DNA from: UBA1858 sp963976865
Lineage (GTDB): Bacteria; Pseudomonadota; Gammaproteobacteria; UBA4575
Direction of reading: 5' to 3'
NCBI GenBank assembly: GCA_963976865.1
Contig: CAXBLY010000001.1
Coordinates: forward strand, 620,001 to 684,000
DNA: 64,000 nt
Positions 26,681-35,595 of this stretch are shown here, piece by piece; positions within the stretch are counted from its first letter, which is position 1, and every line of letters starts with the position of its first letter. A program made the translations under genes and the position numbers. The notes below the pieces were generated by a model. That model saw only the letters and a list, made by a program, of their open reading frames with translations, was not told where the DNA came from and searched no databases.

Positions 26681-27199
26681 CTAAATTACATTCAGTAGCG
26701 CGATTTACGCGAATTGTTCGGTGGCAGGGATAGTGGGGAAGGTCTCTTACGATCGATAACATAGTCCTTTTTGTCATGAACGTGTTCATCACCCGCCGCT
26801 TTGGCGGTCGCATTGATAATTTTGAAGTAGATATACTTTGTTTTGCTGCGTAAGTTTTCTCGCATGCTGAAGTCTCGTCCTGAGTCACATCCTGGTGAAT
26901 ATACTGAGCATACCGCCATCAATATTAGGGTGAATTTGTTGATGGATGAGGACGATATGCCATTTGATGAACGGCATTAAATTGACTAAAAAAGAGCGGA
27001 TTGCCTTTTGGCCGGCTCCACAGGCCGTAGCCGGGTGTATTCATCCAGCATAAAAATGCTCGCAAACTCACCAGATGAGACCGCCAGGATAGACAAAAAC
27101 TAATCGAATTTGATAGTCAGTATCACATGGTGATCACGACATATATGATTTATAATCGCGGCCTAAATTTTCAGGCAAGTATTTTGATCAGGAGTTAAC
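26681..27199. other. 519-base intergenic stretch between dsbA and cytochrome c5
   Basis: I see no convincing gene. Two overlapping short frames exist. A forward one of 38 codons (26864-26980) ends MDEDDMPFDERH. A reverse one of 57 codons (26692-26865) is rich in Lys and Arg. Neither has a good ribosome site or a known motif. Small GC-rich inverted repeats occur (CCGCC/GGCGG near 26800, CCGGCT/AGCCGG near 27015). The right end carries the cytochrome c5 promoter. Confidence 0.5.
27151..27156 (+). promoter_or_regulatory. -10 box for cytochrome c5
   Basis: A perfect TATAAT lies 44 bases before the TTG start. The -35 region is poor (TGGTGA at 17 bases). AGGAG at 27190-27194 is the ribosome site. 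Confidence 0.45.
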
Positions 27200-27676
27200 T
27201 TGGAAGATAGACAGTTTACAACGATGTTTATGGCCGTTTTAGTCGGCTTGGTGGGGCTTACGATTATAATTCTGATAATCGCAAATATTCTGTACGTTGA
27301 CGATGCAATGGAGACAGATTTGCGTGTGCAAAAAGCTGTTGCAGAGCGCGTTAAACCAGTGGGAGAAGTCTACATTGGCAGTGTGCCGGAAGGGTTAGGC
27401 GTACCCGCCACGACTGCGGCACCAACCCAGGTAGCTGCTGCTGACTTGAGCGGTGAGCAGGTGTACCAGCAGGTGTGTGCTTCATGTCATGCCGCGGCAG
27501 TGCTGAATGCTCCCAAACCAGGCGATGCTGCTGCCTGGGAGCCACGTCTGGCTAAAGGAACTGATGTTCTGTATGCCAACGCTATAAACGGCATCGGCGC
27601 TATGCCTGCGAAAGGTGGGCGAGCAGATATGTCAGATGACGCTATCAAAGCCGCCGTCGATTATATGATCAAGTAG
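27200..27676 (+). CDS. Membrane-anchored cytochrome c5
   Basis: This monoheme c-type electron carrier has an uncleaved N-terminal membrane helix (about 10-31) and a periplasmic heme domain. The heme site is CASCH (C93, C96, H97), and the distal methionine is probably M135 in GAMPAKGG, a c5 signature. An alanine- and proline-rich linker of about 30 residues joins anchor and heme domain. The start is TTG with AGGAG five bases upstream. The length is 158 residues. Confidence 0.92.
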   Translation: MEDRQFTTMFMAVLVGLVGLTIIILIIANILYVDDAMETDLRVQKAVAERVKPVGEVYIGSVPEGLGVPATTAAPTQVAAADLSGEQVYQQVCASCHAAAVLNAPKPGDAAAWEPRLAKGTDVLYANAINGIGAMPAKGGRADMSDDAIKAAVDYMIK

Positions 27677-28156
27677 ACATCACCGAGAAATATACAAATA
27701 CGGTGCTGAAAAGAGGCTATTACTCCGACGCGTGTTGGGATGATAGCCTCTATCCGTATTCTCAGGTGCTTTAAGCTGCCTCTATCCTTACCAAATAATT
27801 ATCTTTAAAGAATACCTGCGGTATACGTTGACGTTAAGAAGCCAAAGAAAGATATCAGGCGCGGAACGTTATTTTTTGATCTAATCCAGACTCTCTGGTT
27901 CCCGATAACAGAAAATAAACAGTTTGACCCACCTGCAAATCAGTAACCATCTATCTATTCGTTGCAGCATGAGTAGTCTGTTGTAGTAGTTCCTGTGAGG
28001 GCCGAGGAATAAACTCGTGATGAGTATGCAGAATGTGTCTGGGCATATGTAAGTGTCTAACTGAGTTTGCCTGAGTGGCAATAAAGCATTACTTCTGGTT
28101 TAAATACTCATCCATGTGCGTATGAAAGAAAAGCAGGGCAGTGACAGAGATGCCCA
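27677..28156. other. 480-base intergenic stretch after cytochrome c5
   Basis: I find no gene in this stretch. A reverse frame of 66 codons at 27881-28081 lacks a ribosome site and has no recognisable composition. The only structure is a long imperfect hairpin near the left end. The rest is featureless to me. Confidence 0.5.
27697..27760. repeat. Long imperfect hairpin downstream of cytochrome c5
   Basis: The inner stem is AGAGGCTAT (27712-27720) with ATAGCCTCT (27743-27751). The outer stem is AATACGG (27697-27703) with CCGTATT (27754-27760). No U-tract follows. It may be a transcript-end structure of the cytochrome gene or part of an unknown RNA. Confidence 0.6.
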
Positions 28157-29671
28157 TCAGCTTTTTAATAAGCGATCAAACTGGCGGTAGGACATTGCTT
28201 CAGAAATATGTTTTTGACTGATGTGGCTAGCCTGTTCCAGATCAGCGATGGTACGTGCTGTTTTTAAAATACGATGAAATGCACGCGCACTGATATTCAA
28301 GCGCTCCAGCATTTCCAGTATTTTTGTTTTTCCGTCTTGTGGTAACTGGCAGACCTGTTGCATTTGCTTGCCTTCAAGAAGCGCATTGGGTTTGCCCTGT
28401 CGATCTATCTGAAGCATGCGCGCGTTATCGATATTTGTCTGAATTTGCTGCCAGTCTTCCGAGTGTGCAGATTCTGAATTAAATAATGTGCGGGTAGGTA
28501 ATTTTGGCACACTGACCTGTAAGTCAATGCGGTCAAGCAAGGGTGCTGATATTTTATTACGGTATCTTTTTAACTGCTGACTGGTGCATTCACATTGTCC
28601 ATATTCATTGATATCACAACCATTGGGACAAGGATTCATCGCTGCAATTAACTGGAATCTTGCGGGGAATTCAACCTGTGCGGCAGCCCTGGATATAGTG
28701 ATCATTCCTGTTTCAAGGGGCTCACGTAAAATTTCCAGAGCCCGTCGGTCAAATTCGGTAAATTCATCTAAAAACAATACGCCGTTATGCGCTAATGAAA
28801 TTTCACCGGGTTGAGGATTTGAGCCTCCTCCAGCCAAACCAACTGCAGAGACAGTATGGTGAGGTGAACGAAATGGGCGCGACTGTGGATGGCGCTGCTG
28901 GCCACTGACGTTTGCAATTGAGTACACACTGCAGGTTTCCAGCATCTCAGTTTCATTCAGGGGAGAAAGTAATGATGGGAAACGACTTGCCAGCATGGTT
29001 TTGCCCGAGCCTGGAGAGCCGATCATAAGCACGTGGTGTTGACCGGCGGCAGCGATAGACAACGCTCTTTTTGCACGCCTCTGTCCATATACATCACTCA
29101 TGGATGTATGCATGATGTTTTGCTGTTTGTGCGTTACGCTGGGTTCGCTAGCAAGAATATTAATCCTGTTCAGGTGTGCGCACACATCAAGCAAATGTGA
29201 GGCACAGAAGTAAGTCTTATGATTAATGGGAATGAGTTCTTCCTGGTTCTCAACAGACGTAATTAGTTTGCTACCAATGCGTTGACATGCGTGTGCGGCA
29301 GGTAAAATGCCAATTGTTTTGCGCAGTTCCCCACTAAGACTGAGCTCACCTAAAAACTCATAGTCCTGTATTAGATCCTGATCAAGCTGTTTTGAGGCAA
29401 TTAACAGGCCGAGGGCTATTGGTAAATCGAAACGACCACCTTGCTTTGGCAACTCTGCAGGCGCCAGGTTTACTGTGATACGGCGGGCTGGAAATTCAAA
29501 ATTTGAATTAATAATGGCTGCCCGCACACGATCTTTACTTTCACGCACAGCGGTTTCTGGAAGGCCAACAATTGAGAAGTTAGGCAAACCATTGGATAAA
29601 TGGACTTCCACTGAAACCAGCGGGGCAGCCATACCGGTTTGCGCACGACTATAGACCGTCGCAATTGTCAT
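28157..29671 (-). CDS. comM: YifB/ComM family Mg-chelatase-like AAA+ ATPase
   Basis: This AAA+ ATPase is related to ComM, a hexameric helicase that promotes branch migration during natural transformation. The N-terminal Lon-type S5-like domain (about 20-130) is followed by the AAA+ module, with Walker A GSPGSGKT at 218-225 and Walker B GVLFLDE at 297-303, and a C-terminal helical domain with ISARAFHRILKTARTIADL. The length of 504 residues is typical. It lies 73 bases downstream of ubiK on the same strand. Confidence 0.93.
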   Translation of the reverse strand: MTIATVYSRAQTGMAAPLVSVEVHLSNGLPNFSIVGLPETAVRESKDRVRAAIINSNFEFPARRITVNLAPAELPKQGGRFDLPIALGLLIASKQLDQDLIQDYEFLGELSLSGELRKTIGILPAAHACQRIGSKLITSVENQEELIPINHKTYFCASHLLDVCAHLNRINILASEPSVTHKQQNIMHTSMSDVYGQRRAKRALSIAAAGQHHVLMIGSPGSGKTMLASRFPSLLSPLNETEMLETCSVYSIANVSGQQRHPQSRPFRSPHHTVSAVGLAGGGSNPQPGEISLAHNGVLFLDEFTEFDRRALEILREPLETGMITISRAAAQVEFPARFQLIAAMNPCPNGCDINEYGQCECTSQQLKRYRNKISAPLLDRIDLQVSVPKLPTRTLFNSESAHSEDWQQIQTNIDNARMLQIDRQGKPNALLEGKQMQQVCQLPQDGKTKILEMLERLNISARAFHRILKTARTIADLEQASHISQKHISEAMSYRQFDRLLKS

Positions 29672-29744
29672 ATTTCTCCTATCTGAAGAACTCGTGATGA
29701 GTCAGCTATATGGCAGTGATGCCATTAAGGAAAATATACGAGGT

Positions 29745-29987
29745 TTAGTCTTGCTCTAATAGAGCTATGCGTTGTTCCAGTTGTTCCAGACGTTGGCGTG
29801 TGCGCTGAAGTACTTCGGTTTGCACGTCGTATTCTTCTCTGGAAACCATATCCAGCTTCTGCAGCATGGATTCGAGCACCAGTTTTAGCTTCTGCTCACC
29901 AGTATTTTTGAAGTCACTGATGTCGCCCGGGAGAAGCTCTTTTATTTTGGCAATAGTGTCTTCGATGTGATTTTGATTGATTTTCAT
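29745..29987 (-). CDS. ubiK: Ubiquinone biosynthesis accessory factor UbiK (BMFP/YqiC)
   Basis: This 80-residue protein has an N-terminal amphipathic segment and a C-terminal coiled coil (about 48-78, with VLQRTRQRLEQLEQRIALLEQ). It belongs to the BMFP family, whose members help aerobic ubiquinone synthesis by binding UbiJ and lipid. UbiJ is encoded at 12.5 kb. It is upstream of comM and divergent from the porin-glnK-amtB block, a frequent gammaproteobacterial neighbourhood. Confidence 0.9.
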   Translation of the reverse strand: MKINQNHIEDTIAKIKELLPGDISDFKNTGEQKLKLVLESMLQKLDMVSREEYDVQTEVLQRTRQRLEQLEQRIALLEQD

Positions 29988-30045
29988 GGTTTTAAATTAG
30001 TAGAAATCCTTGCGCAAGTCTATATAGAAAAATCAAATTTATATC

Positions 30046-30062
30046 CGCACCATTATAGTGCG
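30046..30062. promoter_or_regulatory. NtrC-like 17-bp palindrome (enhancer)
   Basis: CGCACCATTATAGTGCG has the geometry of the NtrC site (TGCACC-N5-GGTGCA) with perfect GCAC/GTGC arms. It lies about 100 bases upstream of a sigma-54 promoter, the usual enhancer distance. A half-site GGTGCA occurs at 30100-30105. An almost identical palindrome is at 39188. Confidence 0.7.
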
Positions 30063-30155
30063 TTAACGCTCCATACTAGTGCCAAGGACCGTTTATATCG
30101 GTGCAATAATTTCAAATATTATTGTAACTAACTGTATTTATTATAAAAATTTTAG

Positions 30156-30171
30156 TGGCACGGGATGTGCT
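30156..30171 (+). promoter_or_regulatory. Sigma-54 promoter of the porin-glnK-amtB block
   Basis: TGGCACGGGATGTGCT matches the -24/-12 consensus TGGCACRNNNNTTGCW with a single mismatch and keeps the key GG and GC pairs at the right spacing. It lies 49 bases before the porin start. With the upstream NtrC-like site it predicts nitrogen-limitation control. Confidence 0.85.
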
Positions 30172-30220
30172 AAATGCTCTAGCGTAGATTTATAGAATAA
30201 TTTCAACGGAGAAATAATAA

Positions 30221-30922
30221 ATGAACAAAAAAATTACTAGCTTATTAGGGAGTGCAGCAGTTGCATCATCAATGATGGTAGCACCGGTAACTTCTATTGC
30301 CGATGATGCAATTGTGACTGGCAATGCTGGCATTTTATCTGACTACATCTTCCGCGGCATATTCCAGGACTCTGGTGTTGGTAATGGCGGTCTGGATATT
30401 GAGTATATGGGCTTTTATGCTGGCACATGGCTTGCTGATGTAGGTACAGGTATTGAGTACGATTTATATGCTGGATACATCTATGAATTTGAAAGTGGCT
30501 TCTATCTTGGTGGTGGGTATACCTCTTATCAGTATTCTGACAATTTTGATTCTGAATATAACGAAATCAATTTCTACGCTGGTGGTACAGCGGGTGATGT
30601 GTCAATAGATCTTGAGTATTCAACTGGTGAATACAATAGCGATTTTCTTGATAAGGATGGAAATATAGAAGGCGAAGACTACGATTTCATGGCAGCAACG
30701 ATTGGTTATAACGGTGCTTACTTAACCTATGGTGATTTCGGTGATGATGCAGATGATGCATTAGGAAATTATCTGGAGCTTGGATACACAATGGAGCTTG
30801 GTGGTTTCGAGGTAACCGGTGCCATTGTTCATACGATGGACCTAAATGATGGAAGCGTTGATGGTGATGATGAAGAAACAGAAGCTTATGTGTCTATAAG
30901 CTGGGGATTCGATGTTATTTAA
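30221..30922 (+). CDS. TorF-family (Gcw_chp) putative outer-membrane porin
   Basis: This is a predicted outer-membrane beta-barrel of 233 residues with a signal peptide (about 1-27, ending SIADD). It has alternating aromatic/Gly strands and the family opening ILSDYIFRGIFQ. It is strongly acidic, with Asp/Glu-rich loops. It ends in an aromatic residue two from the C-terminus followed by VI, which is not a perfect BAM signal. Proteins of this family are often encoded beside glnK-amtB, as here, so it may pass nitrogen compounds. The substrate is unproven. Confidence 0.82.
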   Translation: MNKKITSLLGSAAVASSMMVAPVTSIADDAIVTGNAGILSDYIFRGIFQDSGVGNGGLDIEYMGFYAGTWLADVGTGIEYDLYAGYIYEFESGFYLGGGYTSYQYSDNFDSEYNEINFYAGGTAGDVSIDLEYSTGEYNSDFLDKDGNIEGEDYDFMAATIGYNGAYLTYGDFGDDADDALGNYLELGYTMELGGFEVTGAIVHTMDLNDGSVDGDDEETEAYVSISWGFDVI

Positions 30923-30947
30923 TTAGTAGATATCTCAAAGCAGTCAT

Positions 30948-30976
30948 GGTTAGGGCTTGCGAAACAAGCTCTAACC
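30948..30976 (+). terminator. Hairpin between the porin gene and glnK
   Basis: GGTTAGGGCTTG (30948-30959) pairs with CAAGCTCTAACC (30965-30976) around a 5-base loop, 12 bp with one G-T pair. No U-tract follows, so it is more likely a partial attenuator or an RNA-stabilising end for the porin message than a strong terminator. Confidence 0.55.
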
Positions 30977-31104
30977 TGATGCGGGGAGCTTGCAGAAATA
31001 GTGCAGATTTTTATTGGTTTAAAAATTTTAACCCTACTTCTTTGAGAACTAAAGAAATTTAACAGTCTATCTCTGAATCATTGAAAACTAGTGGGAGAAA
31101 ACCA

Positions 31105-31443
31105 ATGAAGCTGATAACAGCAATAATTAAGCCATTCAAATTAGATGACGTAAGAGAAGCGTTATCTGAAATTGGTGTGACAGGAATAACAGCGACAGAA
31201 GTAAAGGGTTTTGGCCGACAAAAAGGTCATACCGAACTTTACCGCGGCGCTGAATACGTCGTCGATTTTTTACCTAAGATAAAACTGGAAATAGCAATAG
31301 ATAACGATCTTCTCCAGTCCGTATTGGAAGCAATTACCAAAGCTGCAAATACAGGGAAAATCGGTGATGGAAAAATCTTTGTGTCCGAACTTACCGAAGT
31401 AATTCGAATTCGAACCGGTGAGTCTGGTGCAGAAGCGCTATAA
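31105..31443 (+). CDS. glnK: Nitrogen regulatory protein P-II, GlnK
   Basis: This 112-residue trimeric signal protein senses 2-oxoglutarate, ATP/ADP and uridylylation, and blocks AmtB when nitrogen is plentiful. The uridylylation site Tyr51 is in the T-loop GHTELYRGAEY, and the C-terminal signature TGKIGDGKIFV is present. The start is the ATG at 31105 preceded by GGGAGA. An ATG-like start eight codons earlier would add an odd tail. Adjacency to amtB favours GlnK over GlnB. Confidence 0.95.
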   Translation: MKLITAIIKPFKLDDVREALSEIGVTGITATEVKGFGRQKGHTELYRGAEYVVDFLPKIKLEIAIDNDLLQSVLEAITKAANTGKIGDGKIFVSELTEVIRIRTGESGAEAL

Positions 31444-31473
31444 AAATAACACCTATTTAATTAGGAGGAAATT

Positions 31474-32721
31474 GTGGAAAATCAAGTAATAGAATTAGCT
31501 TACGCACTGGATACGTTTTATTTTCTGGTGATGGGTGCATTTGTAATGTGGATGGCAGCAGGCTTTGCCATGCTGGAAGCGGGACTGGTACGTTCTAAAA
31601 GTACAGTTGAAATTTTAACCAAGAATGTTGCGTTGTATTCAATTGCATGTGTGATGTACATGTTAATGGGATACAACATCATGTATAGCGGAACAGATAG
31701 CACATGGTGGCCGTTTGCGCTGGACATATTGGGTAGCACAGACAACTCAGCTGCTGATGTGATTGCAAGTGGCGGTGAGACCTATTACTCAGGTCTGTCT
31801 GACTTCTTCTTCCAGGTAGTGTTTGTAGCAACGGCAATGTCGATTGTGTCAGGCGCGGTGGCAGAACGCATGAAGTTATGGTCATTCCTGTTATTCGCTG
31901 TAGTCATGTGTGGATTTATCTATCCTGTTCAGGGTTTCTGGAAGTGGGGTGGAGGATTCCTGGATGCAGCAGGATTTTCAGACTTCGCGGGATCGGGTGT
32001 AGTGCATTTATGCGGTGCAACTGCTGCACTTGCCGGCGTTATTCTGCTTGGTGCTCGTAAAGGGCGTTACAGTAAAGACGGTAAAGCAGTCGCAATGCCT
32101 GGCGCAAATATGCCGCTTGCAACGTTGGGAACGTTTATTCTGTGGCTGGGCTGGTTTGGCTTTAATGGTGGATCAGAATTGATCGTATCAAACGTCGCTG
32201 AGGCAAATGCGGTTGCTCTGGTATTTGTTAACACCAATGCAGCAGCAGCAGGTGGCGTGATAGCAGCACTGTTAACCGCAAAGTTAATGTTTGGTAAAGC
32301 TGACCTTTCAATGACCTTGAATGGCGCGCTTGCGGGGCTGGTATCAATTACTGCCGAACCTCTAACACCTACACCTTTACTGGCAACGATTATTGGGGCC
32401 ATCGGTGGAATCATAGTTGTATTTAGTATCGTTACTCTGGACAAATTCAAGCTGGACGATCCTGTAGGTGCTATTTCAGTTCATGGTGTAGCAGGTCTTT
32501 GGGGTCTGATTGCAGTTGTGTTCTCCAATCCAGATGCAACCATTGGTGCTCAACTGTACGGAGCGGTGGTCATCTTTGCATGGACGTTTATCGTTGCAAT
32601 GATTACCTGGTTCATTATCAAACTGATCTTCGGCATTCGCGTGAGTGAGGAAGATGAAATGGAAGGTGTCGATATCGCAGAATGCGGTATGGAAGCTTAC
32701 CCAGAGTTTGTCAATAAATAG
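31474..32721 (+). CDS. amtB: Ammonium transporter AmtB
   Basis: This is an inner-membrane trimeric ammonium channel of 415 residues with about 11 membrane helices. The twin pore histidines lie in VVHLCGATAAL and SVHGVAGLWG, and the Amt signature includes DFAGSGVVH. The GTG start has AGGAGG seven bases upstream. It forms an operon with glnK, 30 bases apart. The N-terminus lacks a cleavable signal peptide, unlike the E. coli protein, and begins directly in the first helix. Confidence 0.96.
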   Translation: MENQVIELAYALDTFYFLVMGAFVMWMAAGFAMLEAGLVRSKSTVEILTKNVALYSIACVMYMLMGYNIMYSGTDSTWWPFALDILGSTDNSAADVIASGGETYYSGLSDFFFQVVFVATAMSIVSGAVAERMKLWSFLLFAVVMCGFIYPVQGFWKWGGGFLDAAGFSDFAGSGVVHLCGATAALAGVILLGARKGRYSKDGKAVAMPGANMPLATLGTFILWLGWFGFNGGSELIVSNVAEANAVALVFVNTNAAAAGGVIAALLTAKLMFGKADLSMTLNGALAGLVSITAEPLTPTPLLATIIGAIGGIIVVFSIVTLDKFKLDDPVGAISVHGVAGLWGLIAVVFSNPDATIGAQLYGAVVIFAWTFIVAMITWFIIKLIFGIRVSEEDEMEGVDIAECGMEAYPEFVNK

Positions 32722-32755
32722 TATTACTCCTGGTATTTAAGTGTGCCAACCTTTG

Positions 32756-32788
32756 GCGCCCCTTGCTAACGCAAAGGGCGCTTTTTTT
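32756..32788 (+). terminator. Intrinsic terminator of amtB
   Basis: GCGCCCCTTGC (32756-32766) and GCAAAGGGCGC (32771-32781) form a stem with one mismatch and a TAAC loop, followed by seven T. The T-run overlaps the stop codon of the opposing speE. Confidence 0.92.
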
Positions 32789-33638
32789 ATGCTTTTAAAA
32801 ATGAAGGCATGGCAAACGCCGATAAATGAATGTCGTAATTGTAGTATTTTGTGTCAAAGCTTAATTGCCGAGCATCATTATCACGTATCAGATGAATATC
32901 GTTTTTAGCCGCCATGGTGGCAGACCACCAGCCAGTCGGGTACACAGGTTGAGGGAAAAATAATGTTTCTGTTTGATTGAAGCCCGCTGCACGCATTTCA
33001 TTACGCATAGGTTTTGTTATGGACTCCCAGTGAACCAGCGGTGACTCACTCTGCTGAATGATTAAGCCATTGGCAGTTAAGGCAGACCTGCAATGCTGGT
33101 AAAATTGTTTCTGGAATAGACCTTTTGCGGGCCCGATTGGGTCAGTGCTGTCAACAATAATAATATCAATACTGTTTTCAGGCGCATGCCGCATCCATTC
33201 TATGGCATCACAAAATTCGAAATTGGCACGTGGATCGTGATTGGATGTACATAATTCAGGGAAATACTGTTCCGCAACACGGGTAACTCGCTCATCAATT
33301 TCAATCTGGGTAATCTTTTCAACGCAGTCATGCTGAGCAACCTGCTGAAGTGTGCCACAGTCGCCTCCGCCAACAATTACCACATGCCTGGGATGAGCGT
33401 GACTAAATAACGCGGGGTGACTCATCATTTCGTGATATAAGAAGTTGTCGCGAGTAGTGAGCATGACAAAACCATCTAGTACCATAAGGTTGCCAAACGT
33501 TTTAGTCTCGTATATTTCTATATTTTGATAAGCTGATTTTTCCTGATGAAGTAAAGCAGAAGTGGCTAAAGAAAAAGCAGTGCCTATGTCGGTCGCTTTC
33601 TCAGTAAACCAGGTGGAGTCAGAATTTTGTATTTTCAT
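32787..33638 (-). CDS. speE: Spermidine synthase
   Basis: This aminopropyltransferase makes spermidine from putrescine and decarboxylated SAM. It has the N-terminal beta-strand domain with YHEMMSHP, the Rossmann motif VIVGGGDCG (usually GGGDGG), and the catalytic aspartate in DSTDPIGPAKGLF. Length 283 is normal. The gene is divergent from speA across only 48 bases. No speD for decarboxylated SAM is present in the window. Confidence 0.94.
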   Translation of the reverse strand: MKIQNSDSTWFTEKATDIGTAFSLATSALLHQEKSAYQNIEIYETKTFGNLMVLDGFVMLTTRDNFLYHEMMSHPALFSHAHPRHVVIVGGGDCGTLQQVAQHDCVEKITQIEIDERVTRVAEQYFPELCTSNHDPRANFEFCDAIEWMRHAPENSIDIIIVDSTDPIGPAKGLFQKQFYQHCRSALTANGLIIQQSESPLVHWESITKPMRNEMRAAGFNQTETLFFPQPVYPTGWWSATMAAKNDIHLIRDNDARQLSFDTKYYNYDIHLSAFAMPSFLKA

Positions 33639-33686
33639 AAGCTTAATCGTAAAAGTTGTAAAATAATTTAACTGGAATTAATAAAT

Positions 33687-35591
33687 ATGGCTGATTCTGA
33701 TAATCCAGAGTGGACGCTAAAGCGGGCGCAGGAATTCTACAATATTCCAGTCTGGAGTGAAGGTTATTTTGACATTAATGACCAGGGTCATATTGTCGCA
33801 AAGCCGGATAAATATGTTGATATCGATTTAATCGAAGTAAGCAAGGAAATACGCGCACGTGATTTGTCGTTGCCAGTGTTGATAAGATTCCCACAAATTT
33901 TGCAGGCGAGAGTAAGACAGCTGGATAATGCGTTTAAATCTGCCGCTAACAACGCGGGCTGCAAATTAAACCATATTCCCTATTATCCGATTAAAGTGAA
34001 TCAGCAGCGCACGGTGATCGAGAAAATTCTATCCTGTGGCGTTGAGAGAATCGGTCTTGAAGTTGGCAGTAAAACGGAATTACTGGTTGCCCTGGGTCTG
34101 TTAGATGCAGGTCAGGCCAGGCTGATCTGCAACGGCTATAAGGACAGGGCTTATATCCGTATCGCTCTGTATGCGCAATTAATGGGAATTGATGTATTTA
34201 TTGTCGTTGAAAATTTTTCAGAATTAGCACTGATTAAGCAGGAAAGCATGCAGTTGAATATGACGCCAAATCTGGGCGTACGTGTACGTATGAATAGTGT
34301 GGCAAGTGGTAACTGGCAAAATTCAGGTGGAAGAGATGCCAAGTTTGGACTGGATGCAAGAGACCTGCTCTTATGTTTAAGCCAGCTCAAGCAATGGGAC
34401 TGTCATGACTGGCTGCAATTAGTGCACTTCCATATGGGTTCACAAATTTCCAATCTTGAGGAGTTCAAGGCAGGTTTAAGCGAAGCGATGTGCATATATT
34501 CCGAAGTGTACGCGCGCGGGTTTAGTCCGGATCATATGGATGTAGGGGGTGGTCTTGCCGTGGACTATTCAGCACAAAATGATACCAGTTATTTCTCGAA
34601 AGCATATTCCATGCAGGATTATGCGGATACTGTGGTGAATACTGTTAACAATTTTTGTAAAGAAAAAGATTTACCATTGCCTACCATCGTGACAGAGAAT
34701 GGGCGGGCGATAACAGCCCACCATGCAATGTTAATGACAAATGTGCTTGAAGTTGAAAATCACAACTATCTGGAAAAGTCAGCTTGCGACATAGGAAGTG
34801 GAAGCCCTGAACTGCATGAAATGGGCAATAGGCTGATTAAGATGATAAATGAAAAAAGAATAATTGAATGTCAGCAGGTAGATGACTTTGAGAGTCTCCT
34901 TAGTGAAAAGTTTATAAAAGGTGAAGTTGATCTGGAACAGCGTGCATGGGCAGAAGCAATTTTGCGGCGTTGCAGTCTGACTTCCAATATATCCGGTGAA
35001 GATGAAAGTGCAAATATTTCATCCGGGATTGACAAATATTACTGCAATTTCTCAATATTCCAGTCTATGCCAGATGTATGGGGGTTGGGTCAGGTGTTTC
35101 CTGTAGTACCATTAATGAAATTAAGTGAAGAACCTCTAATGAAGACGCGCTTGCATGATCTGACCTGTGACTCGGATGGACAAATCTCACAATATGCCAT
35201 TGATGGACAGTTGAAAGACCATTTGCTGTTGCATGAGCTTGATAGTAATCACAAGGAATATTTACTTGGATTTTTTCTTCTTGGCGCATATCAGGAGGTA
35301 TTGGGAGATATCCATAATTTATTTGGTGATACACATACCATGAATGTTGAGCGGGACGAACGGGGGCAGTTAAAATTTACTGAACTTGAGATAGGGGATT
35401 GTGTGGATGAAATGCTCGCCAGCATCCACCTTGAAGGTGAGCAGATCATCGATCGCTGTCAGCAGCGCATTAGTCAGATGGACACCAGTAGAGTACCGAT
35501 TGGAGGGTTTATCGAAGAGATAAATAATGCACTGTTTGGGTATACTTACCTGGATTCAATCGATCGGCCGGCACACAGGATAAAAAGGTAA
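33687..35591 (+). CDS. speA: Biosynthetic arginine decarboxylase
   Basis: This PLP enzyme of the fold-III group converts arginine to agmatine, the first step to putrescine. The PLP lysine is K103 in YPIKVNQQ. Further motifs are GLEVGSKTEL, HFHMGSQI, DVGGGLAVDY and TENGRAITAHHA. The length of 634 residues fits the family. It is divergent from speE and followed after four bases by a membrane protein with an Sm-like domain and then a YcgL-family gene. Confidence 0.96.
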   Translation: MADSDNPEWTLKRAQEFYNIPVWSEGYFDINDQGHIVAKPDKYVDIDLIEVSKEIRARDLSLPVLIRFPQILQARVRQLDNAFKSAANNAGCKLNHIPYYPIKVNQQRTVIEKILSCGVERIGLEVGSKTELLVALGLLDAGQARLICNGYKDRAYIRIALYAQLMGIDVFIVVENFSELALIKQESMQLNMTPNLGVRVRMNSVASGNWQNSGGRDAKFGLDARDLLLCLSQLKQWDCHDWLQLVHFHMGSQISNLEEFKAGLSEAMCIYSEVYARGFSPDHMDVGGGLAVDYSAQNDTSYFSKAYSMQDYADTVVNTVNNFCKEKDLPLPTIVTENGRAITAHHAMLMTNVLEVENHNYLEKSACDIGSGSPELHEMGNRLIKMINEKRIIECQQVDDFESLLSEKFIKGEVDLEQRAWAEAILRRCSLTSNISGEDESANISSGIDKYYCNFSIFQSMPDVWGLGQVFPVVPLMKLSEEPLMKTRLHDLTCDSDGQISQYAIDGQLKDHLLLHELDSNHKEYLLGFFLLGAYQEVLGDIHNLFGDTHTMNVERDERGQLKFTELEIGDCVDEMLASIHLEGEQIIDRCQQRISQMDTSRVPIGGFIEEINNALFGYTYLDSIDRPAHRIKR

Positions 35592-35595
35592 AAGC

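Noticed and set aside
27881..28081. Reverse-strand 66-codon frame
   Set aside because: It has no ribosome site, an unlikely composition and no match to any family I know.
31046..31070. GAACT upstream of glnK as a fifth RpoE-like site
   Set aside because: The nearest TCTAT is at 15 bases and the next TCTGA at 21, so the spacing does not fit the other four sites.
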